This document shows positions 1-5,000 of a stretch of DNA of 5,000 nucleotides, in pieces. The notes below the pieces were generated by a model. The model ran no database searches, was not told the DNA's origin, and saw only the letters and a list, made by a program, of their open reading frames with translations. Source of the stretch: Cytophagia bacterium (lineage in GTDB: Bacteria; Bacteroidota; Bacteroidia; Cytophagales; Cyclobacteriaceae); contig JABXIP010000410.1 of the NCBI GenBank assembly GCA_013373005.1, forward strand, positions 1 to 5,000. The letters run 5' to 3'. Each line of letters begins with the position of its first letter. The first letter of the stretch is position 1. The translations under genes were made by a program, and so were the position numbers.

Positions 1-1174
1 CGGATTCTTCAATAATCAGCCAGACCCTATTCAAGGTACTAAGCAACTCACCGAAAGTGAGCAGCAAATCTCCACAGATACCTTAAAGACAGATGATGGT
101 AACCAGCAACTTTTGGCTAAAGAAGGCCAAATAGAAGGTAAAGGTTCGAATGCTGATGTTCATGAGCCTATCGATTCTAATACAAGTTTGATGGCTGCTA
201 ATAATGCAAGAGAGTCTGTTGATGGTGAATCAACACTAATAAATGAGCCCTCTCTCACCGAACTGGCAGAAGATGTATCGTTAGAGGAGTTAATAGTAGA
301 TTTAGATAGATCTTATGATCTGGAAAGAGCTATTTCAAAGCCGTATCAGCCTAGTTTGGCTGCCACCAAAGCCAAATGGCTGAATCGTTTGGGAGTTGAT
401 GAATCCGCTTTGGCAGCCATGATTAAGGTAGCCGAATCTGAGCCTGAGTTTGTAGGTGAGAATTCATTCAATGGTCGAGTTGGAAACAATAATTTCAATA
501 TTTCAAATACTGCTAATGGCGGTCAGGCGATGGTTGCCATGGCCGAAGATGCCAATTTTCAGGCCTTATCCAATATTGAGAACCGGCCGGAGGAAACACT
601 TGGCTCCTTGAGCGCAGGCTTAGGTTTTTCTTTTGAATTGAGTGAGAGGTTGCAGCTCAATACAGGTTTACGCTACAGTGAGTTACGTGTGAGAACCACT
701 TCCAATGCCTATTCGGTAGAAAATGGTCAATCATTCCCTATTTATTTGCCTTTGGGTTATGATCCTGATAATGTCAACTTTGTAGGCAACTACGATCTGG
801 TGAATACCTTACAGGGCGTGTCTGTTCAGCCTACCTTGAGTTATAAGCTGGCCAGGTTTGGTAAGTTTGATGTATCTGTGGTTGGCGGAGCCGGGGTTGA
901 TTATTTCTTCTCCTACAGACTGAAAGGTGACCTAAATTTCCTTTCTGTGAGAAAGGCCAATCTCAACGAATCAGATTTCATTAAGAAGCTCAACCTGAGC
1001 GCAATCAGTGGAATAGCAGTCAATTATAGATTGAACAACCAGTTTGGTGTAAGTGCCGATTTCAACTATCGATTCTTCATGCCTACTGGAAATACCGAGA
1101 ACAGAAGAAAGTCTTCAGTAGTAGGTTTTGGCCTGGGGGTCAATTACTTCCTTAGCAAGCGTGAAGAGGAGTAA
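1..1174 (+). CDS. Outer membrane beta-barrel protein with long acidic linker (5' end outside window)
   Basis: The frame is open from the left edge (first full codon at base 2) to TAA at 1172-1174, giving 390 visible residues; the true start lies upstream. The TTG at 113 is an internal leucine codon, since the frame continues unbroken before it. Visible residues 1-195 are polar and acidic, rich in Asp, Glu, Asn, Ser and Gln, with no membrane segment, and look like a flexible linker. From about residue 200 to 385 there are seven or so amphipathic beta strands with alternating hydrophobic residues and Gly/aromatic patterns, for example around LSAGLGFSFEL, LQLNTGLRYS, FDVSVVGGAGVDYFF, FGVSADFNYRFF and VVGFGLGVNYF. 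This fits a small outer-membrane barrel of the OMP_b-brl type. The protein ends in a charged SKREEE tail rather than the terminal aromatic residue typical of many barrels. Bacteroidota often place such a barrel behind an N-terminal membrane helix and linker, next to an ECF sigma factor gene; neither is visible here, so that is inference. Ligand and exact role are unknown. Confidence 0.8.
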   Translation, partial: GFFNNQPDPIQGTKQLTESEQQISTDTLKTDDGNQQLLAKEGQIEGKGSNADVHEPIDSNTSLMAANNARESVDGESTLINEPSLTELAEDVSLEELIVDLDRSYDLERAISKPYQPSLAATKAKWLNRLGVDESALAAMIKVAESEPEFVGENSFNGRVGNNNFNISNTANGGQAMVAMAEDANFQALSNIENRPEETLGSLSAGLGFSFELSERLQLNTGLRYSELRVRTTSNAYSVENGQSFPIYLPLGYDPDNVNFVGNYDLVNTLQGVSVQPTLSYKLARFGKFDVSVVGGAGVDYFFSYRLKGDLNFLSVRKANLNESDFIKKLNLSAISGIAVNYRLNNQFGVSADFNYRFFMPTGNTENRRKSSVVGFGLGVNYFLSKREEE

Positions 1175-3091
1175 TTAGTTAGATTCAAACTCTTCAACTT
1201 CCATGTAAATACTCTCCCAGTTCTCTTGAGCAGTTTCTAGTTCAGCTTTGAGTTGGGTATGTTCCTGAGTTTTGGAACTGAGTTGATTTGGGTCACCAAA
1301 TATCTCAGGCTTTGCCATTTCATTTTCAACATGACCAATCTTTGACTCAAGCTTCTCAATGGTTGATTCTGCTTCGGCCAGACTTTGCTTCAGCTTCTTC
1401 AATTCCTGCTCTTCCTGATTGTTTCTAACCCGCTTGTTCTCTGCTTTTGGTTTCGATTTGGTAGGTTCTGGCTGACTTTGAGCTGCTTGTTGCTTTTCTC
1501 TCTTGGCTTGCCAGTATTCATACTCCTCGTAAGTACCAGGGTAAACTTTGATCTCCTGATCTTCGATATACCAGATTTTGTTAGCAATCTGAGAGACAAA
1601 GTGCCTGTCGTGAGACACGATAACGAACGTACCTTCATATTGCTGCAATGCCTGAATGAGAATGTTTACCGATAGAAAATCTAGGTGGTTTGTCGGTTCG
1701 TCCATCATGAGGAAGTTGGCTTCAGAAAGTAAGGTCTTGGCTAACGCCACTCTGGATTTTTCTCCACCCGAAAGCACCTTGATTTTCTTGAAAACCTCTT
1801 CGTTTTGGAAAAGGAAACAGCCTAGAATGCTTCTTAAATCGCGTTCTGTTTTGGCCGAACCAGCCTGTTGAAGCTCCTGAAGAATTTCATTTTCAATATT
1901 CAGAGCTTCCAGCTGGTGCTGAGCATAGAAGGCCGTGTTTACGTTGAAGCCCTCTTTACGTTCTCCTTCAATTTTTTCAGTTCCTGCTATAATTCTAAGC
2001 AGGGTAGACTTACCCTTACCATTTGCTCCGATCAAGGCAATTTTATCTCCTCTTTCAACTTGGGCGGTGGTATTCTTTAGGATTTGAAGGTCTCCATAGC
2101 TCTTAGAAACATTGTTCAGATCTACGATGAATCTTCCAGACTTTTGCTTGAAGCCGAATTTGAAAGTCATGGAAATGTTTTCATCTACCACGTCTTCAAT
2201 CAGATCCATTCTCTCAAGTGCCTTCACTCTCGATTGCACCTGTCTCGCTTTGGTTGACTTGGCTCTGAAACGCTCAATGAATCGCTCTGTCTGACGAATT
2301 TGAGCCTGTTGATTCTCGTAGGCATTCTTCTGAATTTCTTCCCTTTCGGCCTTCTCTTCCTGATAGAAAGAGTAGTTGCCACTGTATTGAGTGAGTTTGA
2401 AGCCAGAGACCTCTACAATAGAGGTTACCACATTGTCCAGGAAGTACCTATCGTGTGAAACCACAATGATTGCTCCTTCATAGCTCCTTAGATAGTTTTC
2501 AATCCACTTAATGGAAGGAAGGTCAAGGTGGTTAGTTGGCTCATCGAGCATCAAGAGAGAAGGCTTTTGAAGTAAAAGCTTGGCTAGCATTACCCTCATT
2601 CTCCAACCTCCAGAGAACTCTCTAAGCGGTCTTTTGAGGTCTTCCGTTCTAAAGCCAATTCCCTCAAGGATGGCTTCGGCATCAGATTGCATACTATAGC
2701 CACCAAGTGCTTCAAACTGCTCCTGGGCTTTTGAGAGCTTGTCTACCAGTTTATCATCATAGTCCACCTCCATCTGGTGAAGGATTTTGTCTATCTGATG
2801 CTGAAAATGATTAGCCTCTTCAAAGGCCTCCATAGCGATTGAAAGAATACTTTCGTCAGATTGATAGGAAAGCAAATCCTGATTCAAAAAGCCTATGGTG
2901 CATTCCTTGCTCTTCGAGATTTCGCCTGAGGTAGGTTGGTAGTCGCCAATAATCAACTTGAGTAGGGTGGATTTTCCCCTTCCATTCAGGCCAATAAGCC
3001 CTATGCGGTCATTAGGCTTAATGTGCAAGTTGGCACCATCAAAAAGAGGTCGGTCACCGATATAGTAATTCAGGTTGTTTATGGCAATCAT
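1175..3091 (-). CDS. ABC-F family ATPase, YheS-like ribosome-associated translation factor
   Basis: This 638-residue protein has two ABC ATPase domains in one chain and no membrane segments, which defines ABC-F proteins. They act on the ribosome (E-site) and do not transport. Domain 1: Walker A GLNGRGKST (34-42), signature FSGGWRMR (159-166), Walker B LLMLDE (179-184), switch SHDR (212-215). The inter-domain linker (about 244-320) contains RFRAKSTKARQVQSR (274-288), the conserved P-site-facing region. Domain 2: Walker A GANGKGKST (355-363), AQHQLE (390-395), signature LSGGEKSR (440-447), Walker B LMMDE (461-465), SHDR (493-496). All catalytic residues are present. A Lys/Gln/Pro-rich hinge (about 530-558) leads to a C-terminal coiled coil (about 559-636), as in Uup and YheS. 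Overall length, the SGGWRMR and AQHQLE motifs and the linker resemble E. coli YheS (similar length). The linker is not extended as in antibiotic-resistance ABC-Fs, so a housekeeping role is likelier. ATG 3091-3089 is chosen because an in-frame TGA lies at 3109-3107 and MIAINNLN is a typical family start. No Shine-Dalgarno is present. Confidence 0.95.
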   Translation of the reverse strand: MIAINNLNYYIGDRPLFDGANLHIKPNDRIGLIGLNGRGKSTLLKLIIGDYQPTSGEISKSKECTIGFLNQDLLSYQSDESILSIAMEAFEEANHFQHQIDKILHQMEVDYDDKLVDKLSKAQEQFEALGGYSMQSDAEAILEGIGFRTEDLKRPLREFSGGWRMRVMLAKLLLQKPSLLMLDEPTNHLDLPSIKWIENYLRSYEGAIIVVSHDRYFLDNVVTSIVEVSGFKLTQYSGNYSFYQEEKAEREEIQKNAYENQQAQIRQTERFIERFRAKSTKARQVQSRVKALERMDLIEDVVDENISMTFKFGFKQKSGRFIVDLNNVSKSYGDLQILKNTTAQVERGDKIALIGANGKGKSTLLRIIAGTEKIEGERKEGFNVNTAFYAQHQLEALNIENEILQELQQAGSAKTERDLRSILGCFLFQNEEVFKKIKVLSGGEKSRVALAKTLLSEANFLMMDEPTNHLDFLSVNILIQALQQYEGTFVIVSHDRHFVSQIANKIWYIEDQEIKVYPGTYEEYEYWQAKREKQQAAQSQPEPTKSKPKAENKRVRNNQEEQELKKLKQSLAEAESTIEKLESKIGHVENEMAKPEIFGDPNQLSSKTQEHTQLKAELETAQENWESIYMEVEEFESN

Positions 3092-3095
3092 GTCG

Positions 3096-3125
3096 CAAAA
3101 ATAGCCTCAGTAAATAGAAAACAAA
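3096..3125 (-). promoter_or_regulatory. Putative Bacteroidota-type promoter for the ABC-F gene
   Basis: Read on the minus strand, TTTG (3125-3122) is followed after 18 bases by TATTTTTG (3103-3096). This matches the Bacteroidota sigma-ABfr consensus of a -33 TTTG and a -7 TAnnTTTG, with spacing at or just under the usual range. The box ends only 4 bases before the ATG, so transcription would begin at or next to the start codon. The motif match is seen; promoter activity and the start site are inferred. Confidence 0.6.
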
Positions 3126-3147
3126 CATTCACCCCTGATAAAATAGT

Positions 3148-3180
3148 TATGACAACAGTCAGAATCATTTAATAGATTTG
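3148..3180 (+). promoter_or_regulatory. Putative promoter for the sugar dehydrogenase-like gene
   Basis: TAGATTTG (3173-3180) exactly matches the Bacteroidota -7 element TAnnTTTG and ends 5 bases before the ATG at 3186. A degenerate -33 candidate, TATG (3148-3151, three of four bases of TTTG), lies 21 bases upstream. It shares the 94-bp intergenic region with the oppositely directed ABC-F promoter without overlapping it. The -7 match is good and the -33 weak, so this is a moderate-confidence call. Confidence 0.5.
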
Positions 3181-3185
3181 AAATT

Positions 3186-4352
3186 ATGAAACGATCGACC
3201 TTAACCAGACTGTCATACGTAGCTGTAATGCTTTGTTTAGTGAGTTTTTGGAGCTGTGAAAGCAAAGCTCAAAGCAAGCAAGCCAGCGAGTATGAAGAGC
3301 TTTTAAAGCGAATTAACCTCCCTGATGGATTTGAAATTTCTTATTACGCTACTAATGTGGTTGATGCTCGTTCTCTGGCCAGAACAGAGGATGGCAAAAC
3401 GGTGTTTGTGAGCAATAGAAGAAGGAAAAATGTCTATGCCTTAACCGATACCGATGGTGATATGGTGGCAGACAAAGTAGATACCGTACTTAGCGGTTGG
3501 AATACGCCAAACGGTTTGGCTTATAGAAATGGGGACTTATATGTTGCCGAAATCAACAGAATTCATCGCTTCCCGAATATCATGGACAATTTGGATGACC
3601 CGAAGTCAGAAGTAATCTATGATGGATATCCAACAGACGCGCATCATGGTTGGAAGTTCATTGCTTTCGGTCCTGATGGTAAATTGTATGTTCCGGTTGG
3701 TGCACCATGTAATGTATGTGACAATGAAGAAACCAATCCTGTCTATGCATCAATTACCAGAATGAATCCTGATGGTTCTGATATGGAGATTTTCGCTAGT
3801 GGTGTAAGAAATTCAGTAGGCTTTACCTGGAATCCAAAAACCAATAAAATGTGGTTTACTGATAATGGGAGAGACCTCTTGGGCGATGGTATTCCGGCTT
3901 GTGAGTTGAATTTTGCTCCCGAGGCTGGTTTACACTTCGGTTTCCCATATTGGCATCAGGGTGATATTCTTGATCCGGACTTTGGTGATAAATACCCTAG
4001 AGACAAGTTTACTGAGCCTGCTTACAAATTCGAGCCGCATAGTGCTCCGCTAGGTCTTAGATTCTATCAGGGAGATATGTTTCCTGCCAAGTACAAGAAC
4101 AATATTATTGTGGCACAACATGGTTCTTGGAATAGAAGCCCTGAAGCCGGACACATTGGTTACCAGTTAAGATTTGTTCAGATTGAAAATGACAAGGTGG
4201 TGAAAAGTGAAATTTTTGCTGATGGCTGGTTAGACAAGGAAAAGAACCAAGGCTGGGGAAAGCCGGTCGATATTATGGAAATGCCCGATGGTTCCATTCT
4301 TGTGTCTGACGATGTCAACCATTGTATCTACAGAATCACCTATTCGAAATAA
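3186..4352 (+). CDS. Exported PQQ-dependent sugar dehydrogenase-like beta-propeller (sorbosone/glucose dehydrogenase family)
   Basis: This 388-residue protein resembles the COG2133 glucose/L-sorbosone dehydrogenase superfamily: six-bladed propellers, of which characterised members oxidise sugars or sugar aldehydes with PQQ outside the cytoplasm. Seen motifs: LPDGFEISYYA (46-56), the usual entry to blade 1; an acidic DTDGDMVAD loop (88-96) resembling a calcium-binding loop; DAHHGWKFIAFGPDGKLYV (151-169), with histidines where the family's catalytic His is expected; PCNVC (174-178), a cysteine pair I recall in sorbosone-type members; GVRNSVGFTWNP (206-217), with the Arg expected near PQQ; TDNGRDLLGD (225-234) and AQHGSWNRS (310-318). 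The N-terminus is a signal sequence: basic MKRSTLTR, a hydrophobic core (about 9-22), then Cys24 as a possible lipobox (FWSC) or cleavage near AQ (29-30). The start is supported by an in-frame TGA at 3150-3152 with no other ATG between. Substrate and PQQ use are not proven by sequence; many homologues are uncharacterised. No cytochrome domain is fused. The gene ends in TAA before a strong terminator, so it looks monocistronic. Confidence 0.88.
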   Translation: MKRSTLTRLSYVAVMLCLVSFWSCESKAQSKQASEYEELLKRINLPDGFEISYYATNVVDARSLARTEDGKTVFVSNRRRKNVYALTDTDGDMVADKVDTVLSGWNTPNGLAYRNGDLYVAEINRIHRFPNIMDNLDDPKSEVIYDGYPTDAHHGWKFIAFGPDGKLYVPVGAPCNVCDNEETNPVYASITRMNPDGSDMEIFASGVRNSVGFTWNPKTNKMWFTDNGRDLLGDGIPACELNFAPEAGLHFGFPYWHQGDILDPDFGDKYPRDKFTEPAYKFEPHSAPLGLRFYQGDMFPAKYKNNIIVAQHGSWNRSPEAGHIGYQLRFVQIENDKVVKSEIFADGWLDKEKNQGWGKPVDIMEMPDGSILVSDDVNHCIYRITYSK

Positions 4353-4370
4353 GTTATTAATTAAGTAATA

Positions 4371-4405
4371 GAAGGCTGCTGGTAATAGCAGCCTTTTTTA
4401 TTTTT
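4371..4405 (+). terminator. Rho-independent terminator of the sugar dehydrogenase-like gene
   Basis: A perfect stem pairs AAGGCTGCT (4372-4380) with AGCAGCCTT (4387-4395) around a 6-base loop, GGTAAT. The seven inner pairs are GC-rich, and T-rich sequence runs from 4394 to 4405, interrupted by one A at 4400. It begins 19 bases after the stop codon. It should end the upstream transcript, separating it from the ABC ATPase gene that starts at 4414. Confidence 0.92.
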
Positions 4406-4406
4406 G
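4399..4406 (+). promoter_or_regulatory. Possible -7 box (TATTTTTG) before the ABC ATPase gene, overlapping the terminator T-tract
   Basis: TATTTTTG matches TAnnTTTG exactly and ends 7 bases before the ATG at 4414. No good -33 TTTG is found at the right distance; that position falls inside the terminator stem (GCTG at 4375-4378, two of four bases). Because the box is mostly terminator T-tract, a chance match is more likely here than at the other two starts. Some promoter is still needed if the terminator is efficient. Confidence 0.3.
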
Positions 4407-4413
4407 AAATTCG

Positions 4414-5000
4414 ATGCTTAAAGTTCAGAACCTTCATAAGAAATACCCGGGAGAGCACTATGGGGCAGTTATAGACATTTCTTTTGAATTGAAAGAGCGT
4501 GAGGTATTGGCTATTGTTGGTAGAAGTGGATCAGGCAAAAGTACGCTCTTGAGAATGCTTGCGGGTCTGATGAAACCTGATTCCGGTCAGATCATTTTCG
4601 ATGGTGAGGAGCTGAAAAACCCGGAAGAGCAACTGATTGCAGGTCATGAGAAAATCAAAATGGTCTTTCAGGATTTTCAGGTGCAAGCCAATATGACTGT
4701 GGCAGAGAATATTCGATATAAACTGCTTCACTTCAATAAGGAATACCAAGAGGAGCGATCTGAAGAACTAATGGAGCTTTGCGGCATTACCTCATTCGCA
4801 GATAAAATGCCTCATGAACTCTCTGGAGGGCAACAGCAGAGACTTTCTTTGGCCAGGGCATTGGCAGACGATCCTGAGTTACTACTAATGGATGAGCCTT
4901 TTAGCAACCTCGACCCAATCATTAAGGAAGACTTGTTGATGGAATTGACAGAGATTGTGCAAAAGGAGAATTTGTCTCTTGTGCTGGTGAGTCATGATAC
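4414..5000 (+). CDS. ABC transporter ATP-binding protein, PotA/FbpC/CysA-like (3' end outside window)
   Basis: The frame from ATG 4414 stays open to the window end, giving 195 complete codons. An in-frame TGA at 4405-4407 makes this the earliest possible ATG start. Seen motifs: Walker A GRSGSGKST (36-44), Q-loop VFQDF (84-88), signature LSGGQQQR (136-143), Walker B LLLMDEP (156-162), D-loop SNLD (164-167) and the switch SHD (193-195) just before the edge. All ATPase motifs so far are intact. The LSGGQQQR and DEPFSNLD wording, together with MTVAEN after the Q-loop, is typical of importer ATPases for iron, spermidine, sulfate or molybdate. Substrate cannot be assigned: the permease genes and any C-terminal TOBE regulatory domain would lie to the right. 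The usual LFPHMTV segment reads VQANMTV (90-96), so the family placement is loose. It would act on the cytoplasmic face of a membrane permease. The strong terminator upstream suggests it begins its own transcription unit. Confidence 0.9.
   Translation, partial: MLKVQNLHKKYPGEHYGAVIDISFELKEREVLAIVGRSGSGKSTLLRMLAGLMKPDSGQIIFDGEELKNPEEQLIAGHEKIKMVFQDFQVQANMTVAENIRYKLLHFNKEYQEERSEELMELCGITSFADKMPHELSGGQQQRLSLARALADDPELLLMDEPFSNLDPIIKEDLLMELTEIVQKENLSLVLVSHD

Noticed and set aside
113..115. TTG at 113 as the start of the barrel protein
   Set aside because: The same frame is open back to the left edge with the same acidic composition, so this is an internal leucine codon.
1162..1196. Inverted repeat TGAAGAG/CTCTTCA as a bidirectional terminator between the convergent genes
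   Set aside because: The loop is 21 bases, the arms are only 7 bp and moderately AT-rich, no T-run follows on either strand, and Glu/Phe-rich coding on both sides explains the sequence.
1385..2294. Several short open frames on the plus strand opposite the ABC-F gene (starts at 1385, 1656, 1868 and 2112), and one on the minus strand in another frame (1399-1638)
   Set aside because: All lie inside a complete, highly conserved ABC-F coding sequence, show no recognisable domain and have composition expected of antisense or out-of-frame reading.
1175..3091. ABC-F protein as an antibiotic-resistance (ARE) factor
   Set aside because: The inter-domain linker is of ordinary length with the YheS-like RFRAKSTKARQ motif, and the C-terminal coiled coil fits housekeeping ABC-F proteins; nothing in the context suggests resistance.
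4531..4749. Minus-strand open frame of 72 codons
   Set aside because: It is antisense to the ABC ATPase gene across its Walker A and Q-loop region, with no independent support.
1..5000. Mobile element, CRISPR array, tRNA/rRNA, riboswitch or novel defence system
   Set aside because: No direct-repeat array, transposase or integrase motif, tRNA-like cloverleaf or structured leader was noticed by eye, and the intergenic regions (0, 94 and 61 bp) leave little space for one.

Overview
This window looks like an ordinary chromosomal stretch from a member of the Bacteroidota, probably a Cytophagales-type marine or environmental bacterium. That placement is inferred from three things. Gene starts lack Shine-Dalgarno sequences and carry TAnnTTTG boxes, the Bacteroidota housekeeping -7 element. 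The first gene encodes an acidic-linker plus outer-membrane-barrel protein of a type common in this phylum. Base composition is moderately AT-rich. The genus cannot be fixed from the sequence.

Layout: (1) From the left edge to 1174 (+) lies the 3' part of a gene for an outer membrane beta-barrel protein with a long acidic, low-complexity linker; its start is outside the window. (2) At 1175-3091 (-) is a complete 638-residue ABC-F ATPase closest in architecture to E. coli YheS, a ribosome-associated translation factor rather than a transporter. Its stop codon directly abuts the stop of the barrel gene, with no bases between. (3) A 94-bp divergent intergenic region (3092-3185) holds plausible promoters for both flanking genes. 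(4) At 3186-4352 (+) is a 388-residue exported PQQ-dependent sugar dehydrogenase-like beta-propeller of the sorbosone/glucose dehydrogenase superfamily. (5) A strong intrinsic terminator follows at 4371-4405. (6) From 4414 to the right edge (+) is the 5' part of a gene for an importer-type ABC transporter ATPase (PotA/FbpC/CysA-like), truncated by the window end.

The genes do not form an obvious pathway. They are a translation factor, an envelope barrel protein, a periplasmic or lipid-anchored oxidoreductase and a transporter ATPase, each apparently its own transcription unit. No mobile element, CRISPR array, RNA gene or defence cassette was seen, and no gene-free stretch exceeds 100 bp. I found no evidence of a previously undescribed system. 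The most interesting signals are architectural: TAnnTTTG boxes 4-7 bases before all three visible start codons, which suggests very short or absent 5' leaders, and the zero-gap convergent gene junction.
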